Position numbers and translations under genes: made by a program
Assembly: GCA_040905805.1 (NCBI GenBank)
Contig: JBBDQS010000136.1
Coordinates: forward strand, 18,696-82,695
Direction of reading: 5' to 3'
DNA length: 64,000 bases
DNA from: Egibacteraceae bacterium
GTDB taxonomy: Bacteria; Actinomycetota; Nitriliruptoria; Euzebyales; Egibacteraceae
Shown here: one piece after another, positions 19,309 through 32,095 of the stretch
Numbering within the stretch: the stretch's first letter is position 1
How the letters are laid out: every line of letters begins with the position of its first letter
Notes under the pieces: model-generated
Told to the model about the DNA's origin: nothing
The model's database searches: none
The model's input: the letters and a program-made list of their open reading frames with translations, nothing else

Positions 19309-19314
19309 ACCCTA
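19309..19314 (-). promoter_or_regulatory. Leaderless -10 element (TAGGGT)
   Basis: Six bases separate TAGGGT from the ATG at 19302, so transcription should begin at or next to the start codon. Confidence 0.55.
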
Positions 19315-19368
19315 CCGCCGGTTGCCACGAACGGTCAGCCGGGTTCGGAAGGGGCCGCCGTCCGGCGC

Positions 19369-19374
19369 TACGCT
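19369..19374 (+). promoter_or_regulatory. Leaderless -10 element (TACGCT) for the ABC-F gene
   Basis: TACGCT ends seven bases before ATG 19382. No Shine-Dalgarno is present. Confidence 0.5.
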
Positions 19375-19381
19375 CCGGGGT

Positions 19382-21343
19382 ATGCTCACCCTCTCAGGCG
19401 TCAGCAAGTCGCATGGTCTGCGCACGCTGTTCAGCGATGTGTCCCTGCAGGTCACGGGGGGTCGGCGCATCGCGCTGGTCGGGCCCAACGGAGCCGGCAA
19501 GACCACCTTGCTGGAGATCCTCTCGGGGGACCAGCGCGCCGACGACGGCCAGGTGACCCGAGCCAAGGGCACCGTCGTCGGCTACCTGCCCCAGGACGTC
19601 GCGGACATGGCCGGGCGGCCCATCATCGCGGAGGTGCTGGCCTCCGCCGGGGACGTCACCAACCTGGAGCAGCGGCTGCGCACCCTGGAGGTCGAGGTCG
19701 CCGAGGCCCCGCCCGGGAAGGCGCAGGAGGAGCTGCTCGCCGAGTACGCGTGGGTGCACGAGCGCTTCGAGCACCTCGGTGGCTACGGGCTCGAGTCGGA
19801 GGCGCGGCGGGTGCTCGGCGGTCTCGGCTTCGCCGACGCGGATCTCGAGCGTGACATCGGCGAGCTGTCCGGTGGCTGGATGATGCGGGTGGCGCTGGCC
19901 AAGCTGCTGCTCGCCGGTCCGGACGTGCTGCTGCTGGACGAGCCGACCAACCACCTCGACCTGGCCAGCGTCTCCTGGCTCGAGGGCTTCCTCGGTGACT
20001 ACGGCGGAGCGCTCGTGCTGGTCAGCCATGACCGCGACTTCATGAACAGCACGGCCAACCGGATCGTGGAGCTCGCCCACGGGACGGCAACGGAGTACGT
20101 CGGCGACTACGCCGACTTCGTCGAGGCCCGGGCCCTGCGGATGGAGCAGCTCGAGGCGGCCGCACGCAACCAGCAGCGCAAGATCGCCCACACCGAGCAG
20201 TTCATCGAGCGGTTTCGCTACAAGGCGTCCAAGGCCCGACAGGTCCAGAGCCGGGTCAAGCAGCTCGAACGCCTCGACCGGGTCGAGACCCTCGACGACG
20301 CGCCCCGGGCCATGCGCTTTCGGTTCCCGGCGCCGCCCCGCTCCGGACGCGACGTCGTGCGCCTCGAGCAGATCGTCAAGCGCTACGGGGACCACACCGT
20401 CTACGACGGCCTCGACCTCGTGCTGGAACGCGGGCAGAAGGTCGCCCTGGTCGGCCCGAACGGCGCGGGCAAGTCGACGCTGCTGAAGGTCCTCGCCGGG
20501 GTGCTCCCCCTCGACGGCGGCGAGCGGGTGCTCGGCCACAACGTGTCCGTGGCCTACTTCGCCCAGCACCAGGTCGAGGCGCTGGACGCCGAGAAGACCG
20601 TCCTGGCCGAGATGTCCGACGCCGTGGACACCGCGCGGGTCAACCCCCGCAGCATGCTCGGGGCGTTCCTGTTCTCCGGGGATGACGCCGACAAGCGCGT
20701 GGGGGTGCTCTCCGGGGGCGAGCAGAGCCGCCTGGCCCTGGCCAAGCTGCTGGCCCACCCCGCCAACCTGCTGTGCATGGACGAGCCGACCAACCACCTG
20801 GACATCGCCAGCCGCGACGTGCTGGAGGACGCCTTGCTGGAGTATCCCGGCACGGTGGTGCTGATCACCCACGACCGCCACCTGATCCGCTCGGTGGCCG
20901 ACACCGTCGTCGAGGTGGCGGATGGGACCGCGACGGTCTACCCGGGCGACTACGAGTACTACCTCGGCAAGGTCGGCACCGAACCGGGCGCCGGACCCGA
21001 GCCGGCGCCCGCCGCCCCCCCGCCCACGGGCGGCAAGGCGGCGCGCAAGGCCGGCGCCGACAAGCGCGCCGACGCGGAGCGCCGTGACCGCCTGTACCGC
21101 CGGACCGGCGACCTGCGCAAGCGGCTCGCACGGGCCGAGACCGACCTCGCCACCGCCGAGAAGGAGGTTGCCGAGCTGAACCGCCTCCTGGCTGACCCGG
21201 AGGTCTACGAGGACAGCGAGCGCGTGACGGCCCTGATCCTCGCGCACAGCACGGCCAAGGACCGCGCCGCCGCGCTCACCACGGAGTGGGAGCGGCTCTA
21301 CCTGGAGGTCGAGGCGGCCACGGAGCAGGCCGAGTCGGCGTAG
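19382..21343 (+). CDS. ABC-F family ATPase (ribosome-associated translation factor type)
   Basis: A 653-residue soluble protein with two ABC domains and no membrane segment. ABC1 has GPNGAGKTT, LSGGWMMR and LLLDEPTNHLD; ABC2 has GPNGAGKST, LSGGEQSRLALAKLL and LLCMDEPTNHLD. The two are joined by the roughly 80-residue linker with an alternating Lys/Arg-Gln pattern (IERFRYKASKARQVQSR). The C-terminus (about 560-650) is a charged coiled coil, as in Uup and EttA-like proteins. ABC-F proteins act at the ribosomal E site to relieve stalling or give antibiotic resistance; which role applies here is not visible. Leaderless start at 19382. Confidence 0.92.
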   Translation: MLTLSGVSKSHGLRTLFSDVSLQVTGGRRIALVGPNGAGKTTLLEILSGDQRADDGQVTRAKGTVVGYLPQDVADMAGRPIIAEVLASAGDVTNLEQRLRTLEVEVAEAPPGKAQEELLAEYAWVHERFEHLGGYGLESEARRVLGGLGFADADLERDIGELSGGWMMRVALAKLLLAGPDVLLLDEPTNHLDLASVSWLEGFLGDYGGALVLVSHDRDFMNSTANRIVELAHGTATEYVGDYADFVEARALRMEQLEAAARNQQRKIAHTEQFIERFRYKASKARQVQSRVKQLERLDRVETLDDAPRAMRFRFPAPPRSGRDVVRLEQIVKRYGDHTVYDGLDLVLERGQKVALVGPNGAGKSTLLKVLAGVLPLDGGERVLGHNVSVAYFAQHQVEALDAEKTVLAEMSDAVDTARVNPRSMLGAFLFSGDDADKRVGVLSGGEQSRLALAKLLAHPANLLCMDEPTNHLDIASRDVLEDALLEYPGTVVLITHDRHLIRSVADTVVEVADGTATVYPGDYEYYLGKVGTEPGAGPEPAPAAPPPTGGKAARKAGADKRADAERRDRLYRRTGDLRKRLARAETDLATAEKEVAELNRLLADPEVYEDSERVTALILAHSTAKDRAAALTTEWERLYLEVEAATEQAESA

Positions 21344-21391
21344 GAGGCCGCGCGCCGCCCGTGCCGCGGGGGGGCGTGCGATGCTGGTCGG

Positions 21392-23302
21392 GTGAGCATG
21401 CACGGTATCGGCGGGCACGGGATGGGTGGCCACGGCATGATGACCGGGACCCGCCTGGTGCGCGAGGGTGCGCGGCTTCCGGAGGGCGGGAAGCTGCCGA
21501 AGGGGCTGATCGCGCGGGTCTGGCGGGAGTTCGCGCGGCCGTACCGCCGGCGGCTGCTGCTCCTGCTCCTCGCGATCGGCGGGGCCTCGGCGGTGACCGT
21601 GGTCCCGGCGCTGATCTTCCGGGGGATCGTCAACGTGATCTCCGCGCCCGGACCGGCCGCCGCACGTGATCTGAACCTGCTCGCGTTGGCCGCGCTGGTG
21701 GCTGCCGTGGTCGCGGCCGGTTTCAACCTGTGCCAGCGATACCTGACCTCCTGGATCGGCGAGCACCTGGTCTTCGACCTGCGCAGCACGCTGTTCGACC
21801 ACGTCCAGCGCATGCCCCTGGCCTTCTTCACCCGCACGCAGACCGGCGCGTTGATGAGCCGGCTGAACAACGACGTGCAGGGCGCGCAGCGCGCGTTGAC
21901 GGGCACCTTCGGCACGCTGGCCGCGAACGTCGTGCAGGTGGTGGTGGCGGTCGGGGTGATGTTCGCGCTCGAGTGGCGTCTCACCCTGCTGGTCTTGTCG
22001 GTGCTGCCGGTGTTCGTCCTGCTCGCCAAGCAGGTCGGTCGGCGGCTGCAAGACCTCACCCGTCAGCAGATGGGGCTGAGCGCCGACATGCACACGGTCA
22101 TGAGCGAGCGCTTGAACGTGGCGGGTGCGATGCTCGTCAAGCTCTTCGGCGATCCCCGCGAGGAGTCGTCGGGCTTCGCCGAGACCGCCCGGGAGCTGGC
22201 CGAGGTGGGGGTACGCACCTCGGTCGTGAGCCGCCTGTTCTTCATCACACTCACGCTGATGGGTGCCATCGGGACCGGCGCCGCCTACTGGCTCGGGGGG
22301 CACTTCGTCCTGGCGGGGGACTTCCAGCCCGGCGACGTCGTGGGGTTCGCGCTGCTCGTCGGACAGGCCTACGGGCCGCTGTCGGCGCTCAGCAACGCGC
22401 CCGTGGAGGTGCTGACGGCTCTGGTCAGCTTCGACCGCGTCTTCGAGATCCTGGACGCCAACCAGCCGATCGCCGACACGAAGGACGCCGTCGAGCTGAC
22501 CGACCCGCGCGGCGAGGTCATCTTCGACGACGTCACCTTCGCGTACCCCTCCGCGGCCGACTCCTCGATCGCGTCGCTCGAGCGCGGGTTCGGTGAGGTG
22601 CTCGACACGGCCGCGGGCGCCACGGTGCTGCAAGGCGTGTCGTTCACCGTGCGCCCGGGCGAGACGGTCGCGCTGGTCGGCCCGTCCGGGGCTGGCAAGA
22701 CGACCATCTGCTACCTCGTACCGCGGCTGTACGACGTGACCACGGGGGCGGTGCGCATCGATGGGCACGACGTCCGCGATCTCGCGCTGGAGTCGCTGGC
22801 CGCTGCCGTCGGCGTCGTCTCGCAGGACACCCACCTCTTCCATGACACCGTCCTCGCGAACCTGCGCTACGCCCGCGGGGACGCGACCGACGCCGAGATC
22901 GCGGCGGCGTGCAAGGCCGCGCACATCGACGGGGTCATCGCGGGGCTCCCCGAGGGGTACGACACCCTGGTCGGGGAGCGGGGATACCGGTTGTCGGGCG
23001 GGGAGAAGCAGCGCCTGGCGATCGCACGGGTGCTGCTGAAGGACCCGGCGATCGTGGTCCTCGACGAGGCCACGGCCCACCTCGACAGCGGCTCGGAGGC
23101 GGCGGTGCAGCAGGCGCTGGCCACCGCGCTGGCCGGACGGACCTCCCTGGTGATCGCCCACCGCCTGTCGACGATCGTCGGTGCCGATGTGATCCTCGTC
23201 GTCGACGAGGGCCGCATCGTGCAGCGCGGCACGCACGCCCACCTCGTGGATGACGGCGGTCTGTACGGCGAGCTCTACCGCACCCAGTTCGCGCGCGCCT
23301 GA
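21392..23302 (+). CDS. ABC exporter, fused membrane and ATPase domains
   Basis: A 636-residue half-transporter. A Gly/His/Met-rich N-terminal stretch (MHGIGGHGMGGHGMM) is followed by a six-helix membrane domain (about 45-340) and an ATPase domain with Walker A GPSGAGKTT (about 430), LSGGEKQR (about 535), Walker B IVVLDEATAHLD and switch His in IAHRLSTI. This is the MsbA/lipid-drug exporter class, likely a homodimer. The His/Met-rich N-terminus could bind metal, which is inference. Start GTG 21392 or ATG 21398; neither has a good ribosome site. An intrinsic terminator lies 30 bp downstream, in the gltB leader. Confidence 0.9.
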   Translation: MSMHGIGGHGMGGHGMMTGTRLVREGARLPEGGKLPKGLIARVWREFARPYRRRLLLLLLAIGGASAVTVVPALIFRGIVNVISAPGPAAARDLNLLALAALVAAVVAAGFNLCQRYLTSWIGEHLVFDLRSTLFDHVQRMPLAFFTRTQTGALMSRLNNDVQGAQRALTGTFGTLAANVVQVVVAVGVMFALEWRLTLLVLSVLPVFVLLAKQVGRRLQDLTRQQMGLSADMHTVMSERLNVAGAMLVKLFGDPREESSGFAETARELAEVGVRTSVVSRLFFITLTLMGAIGTGAAYWLGGHFVLAGDFQPGDVVGFALLVGQAYGPLSALSNAPVEVLTALVSFDRVFEILDANQPIADTKDAVELTDPRGEVIFDDVTFAYPSAADSSIASLERGFGEVLDTAAGATVLQGVSFTVRPGETVALVGPSGAGKTTICYLVPRLYDVTTGAVRIDGHDVRDLALESLAAAVGVVSQDTHLFHDTVLANLRYARGDATDAEIAAACKAAHIDGVIAGLPEGYDTLVGERGYRLSGGEKQRLAIARVLLKDPAIVVLDEATAHLDSGSEAAVQQALATALAGRTSLVIAHRLSTIVGADVILVVDEGRIVQRGTHAHLVDDGGLYGELYRTQFARA

Positions 23303-23312
23303 TCCGAGCCGC

Positions 23313-23367
23313 TATCATGACCGGTCAGAGCGATGGCGCTCCGCACTTGGTGCGGGCGCCATTTTTT
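23313..23367 (+). terminator. Promoter-proximal intrinsic terminator in the gltB leader (possible attenuator)
   Basis: TATCAT (23313-23318) looks like a -10 element. It is followed within about 15 bases by a hairpin with 5' arm ATGGCGC (23333-23339), one-base bulge, CCGCAC, three-base loop, then GTGCGG and GCGCCAT (to 23362), running straight into six Ts (23362-23367). This is a complete intrinsic terminator. It may end the upstream exporter transcript. If TATCAT is active, it also makes gltB depend on readthrough. Confidence 0.65.
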
Positions 23368-23385
23368 CGTCCCGAGGAGATGGCC

Positions 23386-28014
<4,629 letters not shown>

Positions 28015-28033
28015 CGTCGGCGAGGGGTCTGGG

Positions 28034-28039
28034 TAGGAT
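28034..28039 (+). promoter_or_regulatory. Leaderless -10 element (TAGGAT) for the mycoredoxin gene
   Basis: TAGGAT ends eight bases before ATG 28048, giving this gene a promoter separate from gltB. Confidence 0.5.
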
Positions 28040-28047
28040 GGCTTCCA

Positions 28048-28287
28048 ATGCATCCCATCGTCATCTACTGGCGCCCCATGTGCGGGTACTGCGAGGTCCT
28101 CAAGGCGGATCTCACCGCGCGTGGCGTGGCCTTCACCGACGTGGACATCTGGCACGATCGCGCGCAGGCCGACATCGTGCGGGACGCCAATGGTGGCGAC
28201 GAGGTCGTGCCCACCGTCCAGGTCGGTGACCGCTTCCTGGTCAACCCGACCGCGGACGAGGTGATCGCGGCGACGAAGGCCGCATAG
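28048..28287 (+). CDS. Glutaredoxin-like mycoredoxin (Mrx1 type)
   Basis: A 79-residue thioredoxin-fold protein with the redox motif WRPMCGYC at about 8-15, the cis-Pro segment EVVPTVQVGD, and the C-terminal helix. Mycoredoxins use mycothiol to reduce mixed disulfides, and the CGYC active site with TV after the cis-proline fits this class better than NrdH. Leaderless start. It is followed 11 bp later by a possible small zinc-ribbon gene. No reductase partner is present nearby. Confidence 0.87.
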   Translation: MHPIVIYWRPMCGYCEVLKADLTARGVAFTDVDIWHDRAQADIVRDANGGDEVVPTVQVGDRFLVNPTADEVIAATKAA

Positions 28288-28298
28288 CGACCACGGCG

Positions 28299-28442
28299 GT
28301 GGCAACCGCGGGTGACCCCCCGCTGGTCTACACGGCGTGCCCGCAGGGGGAGTGCGGGCTGTTCGTGCGCGATCCCGAGCCAGACCCAGCGCTTCGACGA
28401 TGTGCCCGCGGCCACCACCCACTTCGCCGCGGTCGCCAGTAG
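28299..28442 (+). CDS. Possible 47-residue zinc-ribbon protein
   Basis: A short frame begins GTG at 28299 and ends TAG at 28442. Its peptide has two cysteine groups, Cys14 and Cys19 (TACPQGECGLF) then Cys35 with His39/His40 (RRCARGHH), spaced like a small zinc ribbon. It starts 11 bp after the mycoredoxin stop on the same strand. No Shine-Dalgarno is visible, so it would rely on coupling. I infer coding from the ordered Cys/His pattern and the gap that it fills; no homologue is known to me. Confidence 0.4.
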   Translation: MATAGDPPLVYTACPQGECGLFVRDPEPDPALRRCARGHHPLRRGRQ

Positions 28443-28484
28443 GGGGTCACGTCGCGTCGAGGGCGGGTGGGCACACCCGGTGGG

Positions 28485-29261
28485 TCACGGACCCGGCCGA
28501 TCCGGCATGCCCGCACGGGCGACCCTGGTCGCCGACGCCTGTGCGGTAGGCAAGATGACGAGGTCGGTGACCTGCACGTGGGCGGGTCGGTCGGCGACCC
28601 ACACGACCGCGTCGGCGACGTCGTCCGCCGACAGCGGCGTCATGCCGGCGTAGACCCCCTCCGCCCGATCCCGGTCCCCCTGGAAGCGCACGACGCTGAA
28701 CTCGGTGTCGACCAGGCCGGGGTCGACGGTGGACACCCGCAGGCCGCTGCCGAGCACGTCCATGCGCAGGCCCGCGGTGATGCGGTCGGCTGCGGCCTTG
28801 GACGCGCAGTACACCGCCCCGGACGGGTAGGTCTCGCGGCCTGCCACCGACCCGATGGTGATCAGGTGGCCCGTGCCGCGTGCGACCATGGCGGGCACGA
28901 CCGCCCGGGTCACGTTGAGCAGGCCGCGCACGTTGGTGTCGATCATGCGGTCCCAGTCGTCCGGATCGCCTTCCTGCAGCGGCGCGAGCCCGACGGCCAG
29001 CCCCGCGTTGTTGACCAGCACGTCGACGTCGCGCCATTCGGCGGGGAGCCCGCCGACCGCGGCGTCGACCGCCTCGCGGTCGCGGACGTCGAGAGGGAAG
29101 TGGTGGACCTCGGCATCGAGGTCGCCGGCCAGCCGAGCCAGCCGGTCGTCGCGCCGCGCGCACAGCAGCAGACGGGCGCCAGCCGCGGCGAACGCCCGCG
29201 CGCAGGCCTGCCCGATGCCGCTGGACGCGCCCGTCACGAAGACGGTGGCGTCAACGAGCAT
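28485..29261 (-). CDS. Short-chain dehydrogenase/reductase (YdfG-like)
   Basis: A 258-residue SDR. The N-terminal cofactor motif is TGASSGIG (about 10-17), followed by NNAG (about 87-90), the catalytic Ser in TIGSVAG, and YxxxK in YCASK. Arg residues after strand 2 (CARRDDR) suggest NADP(H). This clan acts on 3-hydroxy acids or small alcohols; the exact substrate is not readable. The C-terminal 25 residues are low-complexity. Start ATG 29261. It is divergent from the ArsC-like gene, with a long G run between them. Confidence 0.88.
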   Translation of the reverse strand: MLVDATVFVTGASSGIGQACARAFAAAGARLLLCARRDDRLARLAGDLDAEVHHFPLDVRDREAVDAAVGGLPAEWRDVDVLVNNAGLAVGLAPLQEGDPDDWDRMIDTNVRGLLNVTRAVVPAMVARGTGHLITIGSVAGRETYPSGAVYCASKAAADRITAGLRMDVLGSGLRVSTVDPGLVDTEFSVVRFQGDRDRAEGVYAGMTPLSADDVADAVVWVADRPAHVQVTDLVILPTAQASATRVARAGMPDRPGP

Positions 29262-29331
29262 GGATGGCCCGCCCGGGCGGGGGGTGTGGGATGGTGTCCA
29301 TGGCGCGGGTTGTAGCAGACAGGGGGGGGGG

Positions 29332-29337
29332 TAGGAT
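29332..29337 (+). promoter_or_regulatory. -10 element (TAGGAT) after a G10 run
   Basis: TAGGAT ends 10 bases before ATG 29348, giving a leader of only a few bases. It directly follows a run of ten Gs (29322-29331), a tract prone to slippage that sits where the spacer of the promoter would lie. Confidence 0.45.
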
Positions 29338-29347
29338 CGTGCACCCG

Positions 29348-29716
29348 ATGGATGTCCAGCTGTTCGGTCACGCCAAGTCCAAGGCGACGCGCAGCGCGCA
29401 GCGCTTCTTCAGCGAGCGGCGCCTGCCGGTGCACTTCGTGGATGTGCGCAAGCGACACCCGGCGCCGGGGGAGCTGCGCCGGTGGGTCCAGCGGTTCGGC
29501 GTGGAGGGTGTCCTCGACACGGCGTCCAAGGCCTACGTGGAGCAGGGCCTGCGGTACGTATCGGCATCTGACGACGACTGGATCGAGCGGCTGTCGGCGG
29601 ACCCGAGAGCCCTGGCCTTCCCCCTTGGCCGGTGCGGCACCGAGCTGACCGTGGGCGAAGACCCCGAGGGCTGGCAGCGGCTCGCGGATGCCGCGACGGG
29701 GCGTGCAGGACGCTGA
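29348..29716 (+). CDS. ArsC/Spx-family protein lacking the N-terminal catalytic cysteine
   Basis: A 122-residue thioredoxin-fold protein matching the ArsC/YffB/Spx family in length and layout: strand MDVQLFGH, helix, VHFVDVRKRHPAPGELRRWVQRFG, and the C-terminal ALAFPLGRCGTELTVG segment. The position that normally holds Cys (as in C-x2-C or NCxTC) reads HAKSKATRSAQRFF, so no resolving thiol exists there; the only Cys is near residue 98. It is therefore unlikely to be an arsenate reductase and may act as a regulator or binding protein. Confidence 0.75.
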   Translation: MDVQLFGHAKSKATRSAQRFFSERRLPVHFVDVRKRHPAPGELRRWVQRFGVEGVLDTASKAYVEQGLRYVSASDDDWIERLSADPRALAFPLGRCGTELTVGEDPEGWQRLADAATGRAGR

Positions 29717-29736
29717 CCGGGCCGGTGTGGTCAGCG
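29711..29736. terminator. Hairpin between convergent genes
   Basis: Arms CGCTGACC and GGTCAGCG with a 10-base loop span the ArsC-like stop codon, facing the response regulator gene. No T-tract follows; weak support. Confidence 0.3.
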
Positions 29737-29769
29737 CGGCGGGCAGCCCCCGCGGGTCAGCTCATGCGG

Positions 29770-30204
29770 TCAGCTCGTGATGACGGGCAGCTCGCTGTTT
29801 CGCGTCCAGTACTCGGCGACCTGCTGCAGGTGGGCAACCAGCCGTCGGCCGGAGGCCTTGCTCACGTAGGAGTTGGAGCCCAGTGCGTAGGCCGTGTCGA
29901 TGTCCTCGCGCTGTCGGGAGGACGTCACCACGATCACCGGGATCGCCGCCAGCTCAGGATGTCCCTGCAACCGCTCCAGCACGTCGAAGCCGCTCGCCTT
30001 CGGCATCTGCAGGTCGAGGAAGACCAGGTTGGGCGGTGCAGCGTGTGCGTGCGCCCCCCTGCCGAACAGCCAGTCGAGCGTCTCCTCGCCGTCGCGCGCC
30101 TCGAGGATCTCCGTGGACCCCTGCATGGTCCGACGCAGCGCGCGGACAGTCAGGTAGCGGTGGTCATCGTCGTCCTCGGCGACGAGCACGCGCAACGTCG
30201 TCAT
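29770..30204 (-). CDS. Single-domain response regulator (Rcp1-like)
   Basis: A 144-residue CheY-type receiver with acidic pocket EDDDD at 10-14, phospho-acceptor Asp64 in VFLDLQMPKASG, switch Thr in VVTSS and Lys in YVSKASG. There is no output domain. The form matches regulators paired with phytochrome-like or membrane kinases. Its ATG overlaps the stop of the upstream histidine kinase (ATGA), so the two are translationally coupled and very probably cognate. Confidence 0.9.
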   Translation of the reverse strand: MTTLRVLVAEDDDDHRYLTVRALRRTMQGSTEILEARDGEETLDWLFGRGAHAHAAPPNLVFLDLQMPKASGFDVLERLQGHPELAAIPVIVVTSSRQREDIDTAYALGSNSYVSKASGRRLVAHLQQVAEYWTRNSELPVITS

Positions 30205-31949
30205 GCGACCTCCCGGGGGTGGGCAGAGTCAGGCGTGACCGGCGGCAACTCTACCCGTACGTGGGTGCCCTCGTCGCTGTCGGTGATCCAGATCCTCCCG
30301 GCGGCGTGCTCGACGATGCGCCGGCACATGGCCAGCCCGATCCCCGTGCCGGTACCGGTCGCGTTCAGGCGCTGGAAGAGACCGAAGACCTTCTCCCGGT
30401 CGGCCGTGGGGATGCCGCGACCGTTGTCGGCGACGGTCACGCCACCGGGCGTGCCTGCCGGGCTCACCCGCACCGTGACGTCGGGCCGGCCACTGTGGAC
30501 CAGGGCGTTGCTCAGCAGGTTGGCGAACAGCTGGTGCGCCCGGGTCGGATTCATCATGACCGTCGGCAGGACACCGACCTCCAGGGTGGCCTCGGGATGC
30601 TGGCGAGCGAGCTCCTCGCTCGCGTGGCGGACGACCGCGGTGAGGTCGACGGGTTGGGGCTCCTCGTCGACCTTGCCGACGCGTGACAGCTGCAGGAGGT
30701 CGCCGATGAGCTCGTCCATGTGCTCCACGTTGCGGCGCAGCCGGGCGAGGAAGTGCGCGCCGTCGCCCTCCAGGACGAGCCCGTAGTCCTCCGCGAGGCA
30801 GTCGGCGTACCCGAGGACCGACACGATCGGGCGGCGCAGGTCGTGGGAGAGGCCGTACACGAGCGCCTCGAGCTCGGCGGCGCTCTCCTCGGCCTGCGCC
30901 CGCGCGGCCTTTTCGCGATCGAATGCCTCGCTGCGGGTCAGCGCCAGGTTCATCATGGTCCCCAGCCGACCGAGCAGCTCGAGCTCGTCCCTGCCGAACA
31001 GCGGCGTGACGGGGGTGACCATGACACCGAGCCGGCCGCCGCGAAGCTCCAGGATGACGAGGTCGTCGGTCTTGGTGACAGCCCCGGGCCCGGGCTCGTC
31101 CCGCGCCATCAGGCGCGCCCGGAGGGCATCGGGGATCGTGCCGTGGGAGAACTCCTCGCCGGACTCGTCCTGGAGGAGCACGGGTCGATCCCCGAGCATC
31201 CGGCTGACGTGGGGCAGCATGGAGGCCGCGATCTCCCGGCTCGTGACCGCAGCCATGAGATCGCCCTCGGCCCGCCACAGGGCCTGCTCGTCCTTGCGGC
31301 GCCACGCCTGTCGCAGCAGCGCCGGCGGGGCGAAGGCGGCGTAGAAGAGCAGCGCGCTGATGAGCGCGCCGGCCTGGATGGTGGTGGTCAGCGCGGGTGG
31401 CGCCTCGGGGACGCTGAGACCAGCCAGGACCAGGGCGAGGTTCAGCATCGCCACCGCCAGCGCGAGGGTCCGCAGTCGCAGTCGCGCCACGTTGGACTGC
31501 GACCGGCTGGAGCGCCACAGCCGCCACACGACCCAGGACGACAGGAGGGTCCACATGACGAGGACGCCGGCGACGTAGAGCAGGTACCAGGTCGGTGGCG
31601 GGCCTTCAGTCGCTGGCGCGGAGACGACCACGGTGACGGCCAGGACCGCGCCGGCCAGGACGCCGGCCGCTGCCAGGATGCGTCGGCTGACGGGCTGGAA
31701 GGAGGCGGTGAAGCGGAACAACAGGTACGGGAAGGCGACCAGCAGCACCCGTTGCAGTCGCGCGAGGGTGGCACCGACGTCATCGGGCAGGAGCGGGGCG
31801 AGGCGCCCGGTGAACAGGGCGGCACCGAGGGCACCCAACGTCCACGCGAGCCAGGCGGTGGTCGGAGACCGGTTGCGCCACCACAGCCGCACCGCGGTCA
31901 GGCCCAGCAGCATGAACGCCACGGCGACGGCCAGCTGCAGGACATCCAT
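30201..31949 (-). CDS. Membrane-bound sensor histidine kinase
   Basis: A 582-residue kinase. The first 215 residues form about seven hydrophobic helices, a 7TM-type sensor region. A linker (about 225-345) with GAF-like character precedes the HisKA helix with phospho-acceptor His in YGLSHDLRRPIVS (near 368) and the HATPase domain with NLLSNALVHS (N box), DNGRGIP and GTGIGLAMC. I chose ATG 31949 because it begins directly before the first helix. It phosphorylates the coupled response regulator downstream. It is divergent from a GAF-PP2C phosphatase gene 146 bp away, and the two arms may belong to one signalling system. Confidence 0.9.
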   Translation of the reverse strand: MDVLQLAVAVAFMLLGLTAVRLWWRNRSPTTAWLAWTLGALGAALFTGRLAPLLPDDVGATLARLQRVLLVAFPYLLFRFTASFQPVSRRILAAAGVLAGAVLAVTVVVSAPATEGPPPTWYLLYVAGVLVMWTLLSSWVVWRLWRSSRSQSNVARLRLRTLALAVAMLNLALVLAGLSVPEAPPALTTTIQAGALISALLFYAAFAPPALLRQAWRRKDEQALWRAEGDLMAAVTSREIAASMLPHVSRMLGDRPVLLQDESGEEFSHGTIPDALRARLMARDEPGPGAVTKTDDLVILELRGGRLGVMVTPVTPLFGRDELELLGRLGTMMNLALTRSEAFDREKAARAQAEESAAELEALVYGLSHDLRRPIVSVLGYADCLAEDYGLVLEGDGAHFLARLRRNVEHMDELIGDLLQLSRVGKVDEEPQPVDLTAVVRHASEELARQHPEATLEVGVLPTVMMNPTRAHQLFANLLSNALVHSGRPDVTVRVSPAGTPGGVTVADNGRGIPTADREKVFGLFQRLNATGTGTGIGLAMCRRIVEHAAGRIWITDSDEGTHVRVELPPVTPDSAHPREVA

Positions 31950-32062
31950 CAGCGCGGTCCGTGACGAAGGGCTGGTATGGGCCGAGCGGATGCTACACAG
32001 GCGCCCCGGCACCGCAACCACTGTGTCCGTCCGGGCGGCCTCCGTGTGATACTGCGGGCGAC

Positions 32063-32095
32063 ATGAAGCGCGCCGGAGGGAGGTCGCAGCGCTGA
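32063..32095 (+). CDS. Possible 10-codon leader peptide (uORF)
   Basis: ATG 32063 opens MKRAGGRSQR and stops at TGA 32093-32095, which overlaps the next ATG as TGATG. A GATACT -10-like box lies nine bases before it, so it may be leaderless, and it contains GGAGGGAGG. It could deliver terminating ribosomes to the phosphatase gene by reinitiation. Real translation is not proven. Confidence 0.35.
   Translation: MKRAGGRSQR

Noticed and set aside
23317..23385. Upstream in-frame ATG for gltB at 23317
   Set aside because: It lies inside the -10 element and would be translated through the terminator hairpin; the ATG at 23386 has the ribosome site.
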